Positions 16,538 to 26,009 are shown, numbered from the stretch's first letter. The stretch: 64,000 nt of DNA from Gammaproteobacteria bacterium (ex Lamellibrachia satsuma) (GCA_019623805.1 CP053680.1:62001-126000); one strand, 5' to 3'. Numbers and translations are program-made. The notes: generated by a model from the sequence alone, not told the origin.

Positions 16538-18964
16538 CTATTCGCCGGCATCGCCGATGATGAGTACCGCATCCTCGTAGTGTTTCAGGTTGTCCCGGCG
16601 TTTTTCAGCAGCTGCCAACACTTCTCCGAGAATGATTCTGGAGACATCCAGCGCCGCTTGGGTGCGGTTGCTGACAGCTTCGGTATGTGCGGGCTCAGCG
16701 GCAATCAGATCAATCGCCCCAACTTTGGCATAGAGGGCATTGTGCATGCGCCTGAGTTGCTTGAGCGCTACGACAATCCCCTTTTCTCTCTGTGCATCAG
16801 TGACTTGTTTATCCTTTTCAGCACTCTCGCTGCCATCATCCGAGAGATGGAGAGCTTGGCGCGCATTGATAAGGAAGCTATTGGAAGCAGCCAGTTTCTC
16901 GTTGAGTTTCTTCACAAAATCGGCCTTCCGGGAACCATCGACATCCCCAGAAAAGGAGATTTCAGCCTCCCAGGCTGCCGAGAGTGCCTTATCGAGCGAA
17001 CCGGCACCCTGCCCGACTTTCGACCGCAGATCGTTAAACTCCTCTTGAGTTGCCGCAACATAGACCTCCCTGTTGCGCTCAAACACCCGTTGAAGCGCAG
17101 GGCTGCCGCCTGCAGGCTCCTCCGCCTCCAACTGCCTCTGCATTTCCAGATCGTCGGTAACATCCTGTCCGTTCGCCAGTTTGTTATCAATCTGTTTCTG
17201 CAAAGCCTGTTGACGATCGAGCCGACTCAGCAGATTGACTGAATCACCGCCAGCTGCAAACAGGGCCATGCGCTGGGCGCCCCGGATAATGGGTGTCGGG
17301 TCAGCGGAGAAGGATTTGACATACCAGTTACCGATGTCGTCCTTTGCAATGGCGTAGTTGGTATCGCCGCCGCCACTGACCCGGACACTGTTGATATTCT
17401 GCCAGTACTGTTTGTCGATGCTTTCGAGGATCGGAATTCTGTATTTATCGTCTTTGTTGACCAGTTTTTCACCACCACCAAAGGGGAGAGAAGCTTTAAA
17501 ACCTCTCTCGTCGAGCATGTTTTTCCAGCGGATACGTGATTCGTCCTGCAGACCGGTGGCGGCAAAACTGGAACGCAGATAGGCTGATGGGGGTCGAATA
17601 TGGATCATGGAGGCCCGATGCTCCAGCGACAACTTGAGCGCCTTTTCGATCTGCCCTGCGCGACCGGTATCACCACCTTTACGGGTAGCAAGCACCAGAT
17701 CGTAGCGCAGGAAGGCAATCAGATCGTCCAGGACCTCGCGCTGGTTCTTCTCACCCCTGGGAGGGACGGCATAATCAGTATTGACCTTTGCCGCCTGTTC
17801 CAGTGCCTGGTATTCAGACTCCTGCTGATGTTCAAGTCGGCGTTGGTGGGCTTTAGAATGAGTGAGCTCATCAGCCTGATTAAGAATGGAGTTGCCGATG
17901 GCCTGTAGCACCAATGTGTAGCGATCCAGGCCATCATCGATTGCGGTTTCCGACCTCTCGAAAAGCTCCCGGTGGTTGGCAATGAACAGTATCTTTTCAG
18001 CAAATCTTATCAGTGCATCCCGCAGCCGTCGCCGTTGCAATTTTTCTTCACAGACCACACCGATGCAATCTTCCCCGTCTCTTGAGTCGATATAATTTTC
18101 AACCAGGGTTTCCAGACCATCATCGAGTCGGCCTTTTTCAAAATCGAGGCCTGAGACGGTCGTGGCGAGCTGCACCAAACGCCGTTTCATCATCGGGATC
18201 AAGGGGCGTCCATCTGGTTTCATCAGAACCAGGTCTTCAATTTTCACCCTGTGTTGTACGTCACGGACCATCTTCACTGTCTCGAAGGGCTTCTCCTCAA
18301 GCCATACGCGCAATACCTCTTTTTTACTGAAAAACTCCGGTGCGCTCGCAAGCTGGGCAGTAAGGGCGAATAGTTGCTTTTGATGACCAGGTCTCCTATT
18401 CGCGGCTTTCAACGCCTTTTCAAACTTCCCTACCTTGATGATTGAGACAACCACATCTGTCGCAAGTCTGGTGACTTCCTGCTGATCTACCAATGTTTTG
18501 AACCTGGGCTGGTTGACCTCGACGATCACCTTCAGTGCCAGTGAGAGCATTTCTGACATCAGCCTTCTATATGCTTGCGGGTCATTAACAGAATCAGTCT
18601 TTTCAAGCCGCTCCAGAAGCCGCTCAGCCTGGGAAAGATATCTATCCATCAGGGATTCAGCCCGGTTTTCATAGAGACAGAGGATCGCATTGACTCTTCG
18701 CGCTTTTGCATTTTTCTTTAGTTCGACCCAGTTACTGCTGTCCGGCCGCACACACCCCTCATCGACAACAAGAAACTCATCACGCAGCTGCAACAGCACC
18801 GGCTTGGCCCCAATCGCCATCACTGCCATCTGTTCGATCTGTACATCCTCGTGGTTGGACATGGGACCTTTGTAGACATCCACATCCACGCGCATGGTGG
18901 CGCAACCGGCAGTCAGCAGGAGGATAAGCAGCAGGATTGCAAGAATACCTTTGCGACCGTTCAT
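16538..18964 (-). CDS. Large lipoprotein of unknown function (808 residues)
   Basis: No family recognised. A lipoprotein signal (LLTAGC, Cys21) anchors the product. The body is mostly helical and charged. A distinct central stretch (about residues 520-580, DKYRIPILESIDKQYWQNIN then VRVSGGGDTNYAIAKDDIGN) looks like a small beta domain. Several later segments look like coiled coil (QQALQKQIDNKLANGQD, EMQRQLEAEE). The C-terminus contains ARRDNL-type helical repeats. The start overlaps the end of the upstream 219-residue lipoprotein gene by four bases (ATGA), so the two are translated together and probably work together at a membrane. Role unknown. Confidence 0.7.
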   Translation of the reverse strand: MNGRKGILAILLLILLLTAGCATMRVDVDVYKGPMSNHEDVQIEQMAVMAIGAKPVLLQLRDEFLVVDEGCVRPDSSNWVELKKNAKARRVNAILCLYENRAESLMDRYLSQAERLLERLEKTDSVNDPQAYRRLMSEMLSLALKVIVEVNQPRFKTLVDQQEVTRLATDVVVSIIKVGKFEKALKAANRRPGHQKQLFALTAQLASAPEFFSKKEVLRVWLEEKPFETVKMVRDVQHRVKIEDLVLMKPDGRPLIPMMKRRLVQLATTVSGLDFEKGRLDDGLETLVENYIDSRDGEDCIGVVCEEKLQRRRLRDALIRFAEKILFIANHRELFERSETAIDDGLDRYTLVLQAIGNSILNQADELTHSKAHQRRLEHQQESEYQALEQAAKVNTDYAVPPRGEKNQREVLDDLIAFLRYDLVLATRKGGDTGRAGQIEKALKLSLEHRASMIHIRPPSAYLRSSFAATGLQDESRIRWKNMLDERGFKASLPFGGGEKLVNKDDKYRIPILESIDKQYWQNINSVRVSGGGDTNYAIAKDDIGNWYVKSFSADPTPIIRGAQRMALFAAGGDSVNLLSRLDRQQALQKQIDNKLANGQDVTDDLEMQRQLEAEEPAGGSPALQRVFERNREVYVAATQEEFNDLRSKVGQGAGSLDKALSAAWEAEISFSGDVDGSRKADFVKKLNEKLAASNSFLINARQALHLSDDGSESAEKDKQVTDAQREKGIVVALKQLRRMHNALYAKVGAIDLIAAEPAHTEAVSNRTQAALDVSRIILGEVLAAAEKRRDNLKHYEDAVLIIGDAGE

Positions 18965-19620
18965 TTGGCGGCCTCCGGCATGTCCTGCTTGGCATCGGCG
19001 ATCAGATCATCCACCTGTTCACGCTGACTGCGCGTGGTGATCAACGCCTCGAAGAGCAGATTACTCAACTCATTGCTGCCTTGGCTCTGGGTGACCTGGG
19101 CCAGTACGCCGAGGGATTCATTCATGGCGTTGAAAAATGCCTCAGGTGAAGAACCCATGGCAATTACCAGCCGGTGGCTGGCCGGGGCTTCGCGGAATCC
19201 CTCGGGGCCGAAGAGCATCAGCCGTCTGCCGGTTTCAAAACTACTGAAGGTTTCGTCCGATTTTTCGATAGTGACCTTGTCGCTTCCTTTCTGGAATGCT
19301 GTGGTGCTGCCCAGGGCATCCATCACCTGTGCCGGCACCCAACCCGAGGCGAATTTTACCCCGCTGAGAGCGCTGGCCTGACCATGCACCCTTACCCGGT
19401 AGACGGTGGGTGGAATCTGGTCCTGCGGATCGAAGACACCGAGATAGTAGGTCTGCTCAATCTCGTTACTCGGTGTCCGCCCAGCATAAGCGGTCACCAC
19501 CGCCGCACCCAATGCAATGCTTTGTGCGTCTGTCGCGCAGCCGCTCATTTGCGACAGGAACACGATGGCGCCGAGCACAGCGGCAAATCCACGCAGTGAA
19601 TATTGAGTGCCTTTTTTCAT
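18961..19620 (-). CDS. Lipoprotein of unknown function (219 residues)
   Basis: No family recognised. The signal peptide ends with the lipobox MSGC (Cys28). The mature part has a beta-rich region (about 50-150, YYLGVFDPQDQIPPTVYRVR, RRLMLFGPEGF) and helical ends. The gene is the first full-length member of a minus-strand operon with the 808-residue lipoprotein (ATGA overlap). Its own ATG overlaps the stop of a 38-codon open frame, also by ATGA. A GGGAG site lies about nine bases before the ATG. The pair is likely a lipoprotein complex; what it does cannot be read from sequence. Confidence 0.7.
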   Translation of the reverse strand: MKKGTQYSLRGFAAVLGAIVFLSQMSGCATDAQSIALGAAVVTAYAGRTPSNEIEQTYYLGVFDPQDQIPPTVYRVRVHGQASALSGVKFASGWVPAQVMDALGSTTAFQKGSDKVTIEKSDETFSSFETGRRLMLFGPEGFREAPASHRLVIAMGSSPEAFFNAMNESLGVLAQVTQSQGSNELSNLLFEALITTRSQREQVDDLIADAKQDMPEAAK

Positions 19621-19733
19621 GAATCTTCTCCCAGAGGGGCAGGAACGTGAGACGAGGCAGGAGGGCAGTCACTGGGGACTGCATCTGGCGTGGAAATAGA
19701 ACCGAGGATGGTGTTCGGCAGAAGGGTCAACAT
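19617..19733 (-). CDS. Possible leader peptide coupled to the lipoprotein operon
   Basis: A 38-codon open frame starting at an ATG (19733) with a good AAAGGAAA site six bases upstream. Its TGA overlaps the ATG of the 219-residue lipoprotein gene (ATGA at 19617-19620). The peptide begins MLTLLPNTILGSIS and is rich in Pro and Ser near its end; it has no signal sequence of normal form. The strong initiation site and exact coupling suggest it is translated, perhaps as a regulatory leader. It could equally be a chance open frame, since the downstream gene has a ribosome site of its own. Confidence 0.35.
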   Translation of the reverse strand: MLTLLPNTILGSISTPDAVPSDCPPASSHVPAPLGEDS

Positions 19734-19827
19734 GAAATTTCCTTTTCTTTTTCTTCTTCTGTTGCCTGCTTGTATTTGTGACTTCTTATTGATTAACCAC
19801 TTTAGTTCCATTCAATGAGAATGCAAG

Positions 19828-19857
19828 AAAAAAGGGGGGGCGGAGGCGTCACCCCCC
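19828..19857 (-). terminator. Rho-independent terminator after the flavin oxidoreductase gene
   Basis: Read on the minus strand: an arm of six G, an 11-nt loop region, an arm of six or seven C and then a T run (A tract at 19828-19833 on the plus strand). It lies 20 bp after the stop of the gene ending at 19877. Confidence 0.8.
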
Positions 19858-19876
19858 ACTCTGCCATTTTACCGGC

Positions 19877-22009
19877 TCACCGCCGCCAGGCGTGAAATCG
19901 TTCGACCCAGTTCAGCAATTTTTCCGGTTTGTGATTCCTCTTCCAGACCCCTGCAGCGTACTTGTTGGCCTCAAACAGGGTCGGGTAGATATGGATGGTC
20001 CCAAGAATCTTGTTGAGCCCAAACCCATGGCGCATGGCGGCGGTAAATTCGCCGATCAACTCCCCCGCATTTTCGCCGACGATGGTGGCGCCGAGAATCT
20101 TATCCTTGCCCGGCACTGTGAGTACTTTCACCATGCCATGAGCCTCACCCTCGGCGATCGCCCGATCAAGTTCAGAGAGGTCGAAGCGGGTGACTTCATA
20201 GTCGATGCCCTGCTGTTTGGCCTCCTGCTCATTCAGACCGACCCTTCCCACCTCGGGATCGGTAAAAGTGGCAAAGGGAATCACTGAATAGTCGACCTTG
20301 AACTTTTTGAAGCTGCCGAAGAGGGAATTGACTGCAACATACCAGGCCTGGTGACCAGCGGTGTGAGTAAACTGGTAGGGACCAGCCACATCGCCGCAGG
20401 CATAGATGGTGGGGATACGGGTCTCCAGATACTCGTTCGTCTCGATGGTACCGTTCGGATTCAGGGGAATATCCAACGCTTCCAGACCAAAGCCCTGGGT
20501 ATTGGGGCGACGTCCCACCGCGACCAATACCTGATCGAAAACGACTTCGACGGTTTCTCCATCGTAGTCGCAAAGCAGTCGTTTCTCGCCATCCACCACC
20601 TTGAACCCGGTGGCACGATGACCGACCAGTACATTGATCCCCTCCGCAAGAAAGCGTTCGGTGACCAGCGCAGCCACATCCTCATCCTCGCGAATCATCA
20701 GTCGCGGCGCCATCTCTACCATGGTGACCTGACTGCTGAAGCGGGCAAAGGCCTGGGAGAGTTCGCAACCGATGGGACCACCACCAAGCACCAGCAACCG
20801 CTGTGGGAGTTCTCTCAGCTGCCACAAGTTGTCCGAAGTCAGATAATCGATCTGATCGAGACCCGGAATCGGCGGCACAAAGGGTCGCGCGCCGGTGGCA
20901 ACAACGATGCCCCGGGTGGTGATCTCACGGCCATCCACCTCCACCACATAGGGCGAGGTGATCTTCGCCTCACCCTGGATTACATCGACACCCAGTTCCG
21001 AATAGCGTTCAACAGAATCGTGAGGCTCAACCTCACCAACCACTTTTTGTACCCGCTCCATGATTTGGGCAAAGTCATATTTCACATCGATAGCATCGAA
21101 CCCCCACTCCTGGGCACGTCGGGACTGGGCCAGAATCCGTGACGAACGGATCAGCGCCTTGGAGGGAACACAACCGGTATTCAGGCAGTCTCCCCCCATC
21201 CTATGCTTTTCGATCAGGCTCACTTTCGACTTTACTGCAGCAGCAATATAGGCGGAGACGAGACCCGCTGAACCACCACCGATCACCACAAGATTTCGAT
21301 CAAACTTTGCCGGACGTTTCCATCCGGCCATGGCGCGGCGCGCCTTGACCAGTGCGACAAACTTTTTCGCCAACAGTGGAAAAAAACCGAGCAGCACAAA
21401 GGAGCCAATCAGGCCTGGTGACAGAATCCCGGACAATGAGTCGAGTCCTGCCAGTTGGGTACCCGCATTGACGTAGACAATCGTGCCCGCAAGCATGCCG
21501 ACCTGACTTACCCAGTAGAAGGTTATGGTTTTGATCGGCGTCAACCCCATCACCAGGTTGATGACAAAGAAGGGAAAGAGCGGAACCAGACGCAGGGTGA
21601 ACAGATAGAAGGCACCATCCTTCTCTATACCTGCATTGATCGATTTCAAACGGTCTCCGAAGCGTGACTGAACCGTATCACGCAACAGAAATCGTGCGAT
21701 GACAAAGGCCAGCGTGGCCCCTATGGTAGAGGCAAAGGAGACCAGCAGCAGCCCCCAAAGCAGGCCGAAAACCGCCCCAATCGCCAGGGTCATCACTGTT
21801 GCCCCCGGCAGTGACAATGCGGTTACCAACACATAGACAACAAAAAACAGCGCCGCCGCAAACAGAGGCTCAGACCGTCGCCACTCGATCAATGCATCCC
21901 GCTGTGTCTGCAGGTACTCCAGGGTAAGGTATTGGGTCAGGTCGAAGTAAAAAAACGCACCGACCAAGCCGATAATCACCAGCAGTAAAAGCCCTTTTTG
22001 TCTATTCAT
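19877..22009 (-). CDS. TVP38/DedA-domain fused to pyridine nucleotide-disulfide oxidoreductase
   Basis: A 710-residue fusion. Residues about 5-225 form an integral membrane domain of the TVP38/TMEM64 (SNARE-associated, DedA-like) family, with the core LPGATVMTLAIGAVFG and FTLRLVPLFPFFVINLVMG. Residues about 238-700 form a flavoprotein of the mercuric reductase/dihydrolipoamide dehydrogenase class. It has an FAD loop VVIGGGSAGLVSA, the redox disulfide GGDCLNTGCVPSK (Cys275, Cys280), an NAD(P) loop VLGGGPIGCE and the C-terminal dimer domain with HIYPTLFEAN. There is no N-terminal metal-binding domain and no C-terminal Cys pair, so mercury reduction is doubtful. Its substrate is unknown; it reads as a membrane-tethered disulfide or quinone oxidoreductase. 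It is divergent from menF. Confidence 0.88.
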   Translation of the reverse strand: MNRQKGLLLLVIIGLVGAFFYFDLTQYLTLEYLQTQRDALIEWRRSEPLFAAALFFVVYVLVTALSLPGATVMTLAIGAVFGLLWGLLLVSFASTIGATLAFVIARFLLRDTVQSRFGDRLKSINAGIEKDGAFYLFTLRLVPLFPFFVINLVMGLTPIKTITFYWVSQVGMLAGTIVYVNAGTQLAGLDSLSGILSPGLIGSFVLLGFFPLLAKKFVALVKARRAMAGWKRPAKFDRNLVVIGGGSAGLVSAYIAAAVKSKVSLIEKHRMGGDCLNTGCVPSKALIRSSRILAQSRRAQEWGFDAIDVKYDFAQIMERVQKVVGEVEPHDSVERYSELGVDVIQGEAKITSPYVVEVDGREITTRGIVVATGARPFVPPIPGLDQIDYLTSDNLWQLRELPQRLLVLGGGPIGCELSQAFARFSSQVTMVEMAPRLMIREDEDVAALVTERFLAEGINVLVGHRATGFKVVDGEKRLLCDYDGETVEVVFDQVLVAVGRRPNTQGFGLEALDIPLNPNGTIETNEYLETRIPTIYACGDVAGPYQFTHTAGHQAWYVAVNSLFGSFKKFKVDYSVIPFATFTDPEVGRVGLNEQEAKQQGIDYEVTRFDLSELDRAIAEGEAHGMVKVLTVPGKDKILGATIVGENAGELIGEFTAAMRHGFGLNKILGTIHIYPTLFEANKYAAGVWKRNHKPEKLLNWVERFHAWRR

Positions 22010-22053
22010 CAGTCCTGCAATCTCTCAATGATAGTATTTGTCAGACTCTACTA

Positions 22054-22072
22054 CGCGAGAGAATCTCTCGCG
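22054..22072. promoter_or_regulatory. Perfect inverted repeat in a divergent promoter region
   Basis: CGCGAGAGAATCTCTCGCG: two 8-bp arms around three bases. It lies between the divergent starts of the flavin oxidoreductase (22009) and menF (22121). It may be a regulator site or an mRNA hairpin. No known consensus is matched. Confidence 0.45.
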
Positions 22073-22120
22073 GATTCATCCGCCACAGTCCCACAATAGG
22101 CCATACAGGGAAGAAACGTA

Positions 22121-23575
22121 ATGCCCGGCCAGCATGAAATCTCCTTTCCTATTTCTGAATCAGGTAACATTAAGTCTATGTTTGACCGTCAGGCGCTTAT
22201 CGAGCGCGTCCAGAAAAAATTAAAAAAGGTGCTGCAAGACCATGCAGCCACCTCAGATCAGGTCATCACCCTGACGCTGCCTCTGCCGGAGGTCCACCTG
22301 CACAATCTGTCGGCCATGGCTGATGACAACTGGTTTTTCTGGGCCAAACCCGAACAGGATGAATATGTCATCGGCATCGGAGATGCGCTGACTATCACCA
22401 CCTCCGGAAACGACCGGTTGAAACGCCTGGCAGCCGCATTCAAGCAGCTGCTAAGCCGTTGGATACGGCTCGATCCTGAACAGACCACCTGTCACCCCAT
22501 CACTTTCATCGGCTTTGCCTTTGCACCCGACGACCCAATGGATGCTGCATGGAAAGGTATGCCCAACACCGGACTCTTTCTCCCGCAACTGCTGCTGCAA
22601 CAGCGTGATAACAGTTGCGTACTCTCATGCAGTTGGGACTGCAGCGTCGATAACGACAAAGGCGTCATCCTGGGGCAGTTGATCGGACGTCTCGAAGAAC
22701 TGATTACCACGCTGTCACATAAACCGGGACCATCGGGACAACGCACAACCTTGACCCGGATTGAATCGACCCCAACACCGGATAAGTGGCTGAGGCTTGT
22801 TGAGCAACTCCAGTCCGGGATAAAGCGCGACGAGTTGGAAAAAACCGTGCTGGCTCGACATATCCGAGTGCAGGCCCAGCACACACTGAATCCTGTACGA
22901 CTCTCTGCAACCCTAAACTGCCTCTATCCCCGCAGTCTCCATTTCGCCACCTGTTTCAATGGGGTAACGCTGACTGCCGCCACACCGGAACGACTGCTCT
23001 CTTGCCGGGGCTCAGAGATCATCTGCGATGCGGTCGGCGGCACAACACAGCGAAGCGCCGAAGAGAACAAGGATCTGGCGCTCGGCGAGGCACTGCTGTC
23101 TGATCCCAAGACGGCACATGAACATCGCGTCGTGGTTGATACCATCAAGCAGGCTCTGGAACCACTCTGTACTCATCTACGACATCCTCAAAAACCACAA
23201 CTGATGCCGCTTCGAAACCTGCAACACCTCTGGACTGAAATTCGGGGAGAGATGAATCCCGGTATCAGTCTGCTGGATGTCGCCACCAAACTACACCCCA
23301 CAGGTGCCGTAAATGGGGCACCGTCAGACAAGGCCTTTACCTGGCTGCGGAGAAATGAACCATTCAACCGTGGCTGGTATACAGGCGCGGCAGGATGGCT
23401 GAGCGCATCTGGAGACGGAGAGTTGGCCGTACTCCTGCGCTGCGCCCTGCTCGATGGAGACTGCGCAGAGCTCTATGCAGGCGCCGGAATTACCGCCGGT
23501 TCCGACTCTACTGCCGAGTTTAAGGAGACGGAGCTGAAATTTTTTGCAATGCTGGAAGCATTGGAAAATGCCTGA
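22121..23575 (+). CDS. menF: Isochorismate synthase
   Basis: MenF converts chorismate to isochorismate, the first committed step of menaquinone synthesis. The 484-residue protein has the C-terminal chorismate-binding domain with the general-base Lys region ELEKTVLARHI. The Mg- and substrate-binding motifs DAVGGTTQRS, LHPTGAVNG and LWTEIRGEMNPG are also present. An AGGGAA site precedes the ATG at 22121; an in-frame ATG at 22178 lacks one. It overlaps menD by eight bases and heads the cluster menF-menD-alkD-like-menB-menA-menC-menI. An anthranilate or salicylate role is unlikely given the neighbours. Confidence 0.93.
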   Translation: MPGQHEISFPISESGNIKSMFDRQALIERVQKKLKKVLQDHAATSDQVITLTLPLPEVHLHNLSAMADDNWFFWAKPEQDEYVIGIGDALTITTSGNDRLKRLAAAFKQLLSRWIRLDPEQTTCHPITFIGFAFAPDDPMDAAWKGMPNTGLFLPQLLLQQRDNSCVLSCSWDCSVDNDKGVILGQLIGRLEELITTLSHKPGPSGQRTTLTRIESTPTPDKWLRLVEQLQSGIKRDELEKTVLARHIRVQAQHTLNPVRLSATLNCLYPRSLHFATCFNGVTLTAATPERLLSCRGSEIICDAVGGTTQRSAEENKDLALGEALLSDPKTAHEHRVVVDTIKQALEPLCTHLRHPQKPQLMPLRNLQHLWTEIRGEMNPGISLLDVATKLHPTGAVNGAPSDKAFTWLRRNEPFNRGWYTGAAGWLSASGDGELAVLLRCALLDGDCAELYAGAGITAGSDSTAEFKETELKFFAMLEALENA

Positions 23576-25280
23576 GCATACGAAAGGCGTAAATGAAGAC
23601 ACCGCCGCCCTCAATCTGCGCTGGGCAGATGCACTGATCGATGGGATAGTGGCGACCGACGTCCATCATGCCGTAATCTCTCCCGGCTCCCGCTCCACGC
23701 CGCTGGTGCTTGCGATCGAGCGGCGACGCGACATTACCAGCTGGCACCATCCCGATGAACGCAGTGCGGCTTTCTTTGCGCTAGGTCTCGCCAGCCACGA
23801 CCGCAAACCGGTAATCGTGATCGCCACCTCAGGCAGCGCCCCCGCACACTGGTATCCCGCCGTCATCGAGGCAAACCGCGGGAACATCCCTCTGCTACTG
23901 CTCAGCGCAGACAGGCCGCCGGAACTGCAAAATTGTGGTGCCAACCAGTCTGTCGATCAAAACCGGCTGTTCGGCTCCCACGTGCGTGGTTTTCACGATC
24001 CGGGACCCGCTGCGCCCGAGGCGTTTGACTATATCCGCGCTCTGGGGGTTCGCGCCGGTCACCAAGCCTGCTGGCCCAATCCCGGGCCGGTGCATCTCAA
24101 CCTTCCCTTCAGGGAACCACTGGTCCCAAAGCAGTTTCCCGAATTACCCAAAGCCACCGCCAAACAAATACCACCAACACCATCAATCCTGCCGGATAAG
24201 AATCAGATAGAGAGCGTCCAGACCTGCATATCGGGACTGCCCGGCCTTATCGTCTGTGGACCCAATGCCCATCACCCCGGATTCCCGGATGCCGTGACAA
24301 AATTGGCCAAAGCGCTGGACACACCGATTCTGGCCGACCCCCTCAGCCAGCTGCGTTTCGGCAATCATGACCTGTCGCACATCATCAGCCGCTACGACGG
24401 TTTTCTGCGCAACCCGAATTTCCGACAACGGCATCAACCCGCATGGGTATTGCGATTCGGCGCAGCGCCCGTTTCAAAAATCCTGCACAACTATCTGGAA
24501 GGGAGTGATGTCCCTACCCTGCTCTGCGACCCTTTCGGCAACTGGCCCGACCCACTGCACCAAGTGACGGAGATGATACGCGCCACACCGACGCTGTTGT
24601 GCCAAAAATTGCTGGAGATGAATCCTGTCTCTACCGGGGATAACTGGTTCAATGACTTTGCCGCCCAGGAGCGGGCCTTAAACAACCGGCAACCGGCTCC
24701 TGAACCTCTCCCCTTTGAAGACAAAATCATCGCTGAGATTTTTAATTGCATCCCATCCGGCGCTACACTATTCAGTGGAAATTCCCTGCCCATACGCCAA
24801 CTCGATTCCTGGAGCGGCACCTCCGGCAAGACGATCCGTTTCCTCGCCAACCGGGGTGCCAGCGGTATCGACGGAAACATCTCCACCCTGCTCGGCATTG
24901 CAGCCACCAACAACGAACCTGTTATTGGATTGCTGGGTGACCTGACCTTCTTCCACGACATGAATGGCCTGCTGGCCATGCGGGATTCAGACGCAACCAT
25001 TATCCTGCTCAACAACGGCGGCGGAGCCATCTTCGGCCAACTGCCACAGGCCGAACTGGAAGGCTTTGAAAAACACTGGCTGATGCCCACGGGCCTGGAT
25101 TTCTCTCACGCGGCGCAGCTGTTCGTGATCGATTATCGCCGTATTACAAAACAGGCCGAATTCAGACCCGCCCTGAGTGAAGCCATCACGGAAAAACACG
25201 GCACGATCATCGAAGTGATGATCGACCGGAAACAGAGCCTGCAACGCCAGGCTGACTATTGGATAGATTTCAATAATTAG
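23568..25280 (+). CDS. menD: SEPHCHC synthase MenD
   Basis: MenD is a thiamine diphosphate enzyme that joins 2-oxoglutarate (as succinic semialdehyde) to isochorismate. The 570-residue protein has the N-terminal motif VISPGSRSTPL, a central domain, and a C-terminal ThDP domain with LLGDLTFFHDMNGLL and NNGGGAIFGQLP. The ATG at 23568 lies in the last codons of menF; a longer in-frame start at 23544 would overlap more and has no better site. The stop is followed directly by the next start codon, so the operon is tightly packed. Confidence 0.95.
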   Translation: MPEHTKGVNEDTAALNLRWADALIDGIVATDVHHAVISPGSRSTPLVLAIERRRDITSWHHPDERSAAFFALGLASHDRKPVIVIATSGSAPAHWYPAVIEANRGNIPLLLLSADRPPELQNCGANQSVDQNRLFGSHVRGFHDPGPAAPEAFDYIRALGVRAGHQACWPNPGPVHLNLPFREPLVPKQFPELPKATAKQIPPTPSILPDKNQIESVQTCISGLPGLIVCGPNAHHPGFPDAVTKLAKALDTPILADPLSQLRFGNHDLSHIISRYDGFLRNPNFRQRHQPAWVLRFGAAPVSKILHNYLEGSDVPTLLCDPFGNWPDPLHQVTEMIRATPTLLCQKLLEMNPVSTGDNWFNDFAAQERALNNRQPAPEPLPFEDKIIAEIFNCIPSGATLFSGNSLPIRQLDSWSGTSGKTIRFLANRGASGIDGNISTLLGIAATNNEPVIGLLGDLTFFHDMNGLLAMRDSDATIILLNNGGGAIFGQLPQAELEGFEKHWLMPTGLDFSHAAQLFVIDYRRITKQAEFRPALSEAITEKHGTIIEVMIDRKQSLQRQADYWIDFNN

Positions 25281-26009
25281 ATGTTAGGAGCGGCGCCCCA
25301 CCAAAAAGAACTATCTGCCTTGCGCGCCGCCTTGAAGTCCCGCATCACGCCGGGTAAGGCCGAGATACTGCAACGTTTTTTTAAGACAGGCCCAGGCGAG
25401 TACGGAGAGGGAGACCGGTTTCATGGCGTGGTGGTGCCGGATCAACGCAAGGTTGCCAGGCAGTTCAAGTCCCTTGCCCTTCCAGCCGTAGAGCAGCTTA
25501 TGCAGTCGGTCTTTCATGAAGAGCGCCTCACCGCCCTCTTCATCCTCATCCACCAGTTTGAGATGGGTAAGCTTGCTGTTAAGGAAAGGATCTTTCAGAC
25601 CTATGTCCGCAACATGGAGTACATCAATAGCTGGGATCTGGTTGACAGTTCCGCACCCCATATCATCGGTGCCTGGCTGGAACAGCACGATAGATCTCAG
25701 CTCTACGAATGGGCTGATTCAGACGACCTTTGGCAAAGACGCATCGCCATGCTCGCTACCTTCCGTTACATCAAAAATGGGGAATTCGAGGATGCGCTCA
25801 AAATCGCCGACAAACTGGTCGGCGACCCCCAGGATCTAATCCACAAGGCCGTAGGCTGGATGCTCAGGGAGATCGGCAAACGGGATCTTGCCAGAGAGAG
25901 ACAATTTCTCGATCGCCACGCTGCCACCATGCCACGCACCATGCTGCGATATGCCATAGAGAAACTACCGAAATCCCAAAGACAGGCCTATCTGAAACTG
26001 AAACCCTAA
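25281..26009 (+). CDS. AlkD-like HEAT-repeat DNA glycosylase in the men operon
   Basis: A 242-residue protein of the AlkC/AlkD superfamily, which removes alkylated bases from DNA without flipping them. The residues that AlkD uses at its active surface are in place. They are Trp118 and Asp122 (SWDLVD), Arg154 (WQRRIAML) and Trp193 ([10 protein letters not shown]), with the family's spacing of 4 and 39 between the first and last pairs. The gene begins on the base after the menD stop and lies 41 bp before menB. This is the slot that menH holds in the E. coli order menFDHBCE. No MenH-like alpha/beta hydrolase is seen in the window. A DNA repair function fits the family; any menaquinone role is speculative. 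Confidence 0.85.
   Translation: MLGAAPHQKELSALRAALKSRITPGKAEILQRFFKTGPGEYGEGDRFHGVVVPDQRKVARQFKSLALPAVEQLMQSVFHEERLTALFILIHQFEMGKLAVKERIFQTYVRNMEYINSWDLVDSSAPHIIGAWLEQHDRSQLYEWADSDDLWQRRIAMLATFRYIKNGEFEDALKIADKLVGDPQDLIHKAVGWMLREIGKRDLARERQFLDRHAATMPRTMLRYAIEKLPKSQRQAYLKLKP

Noticed and set aside
19877..22009. Mercuric reductase (merA)
   Set aside because: The flavoprotein half lacks the C-terminal Cys pair and heavy-metal domain of MerA and is fused to a TVP38 domain; no mer genes are nearby.
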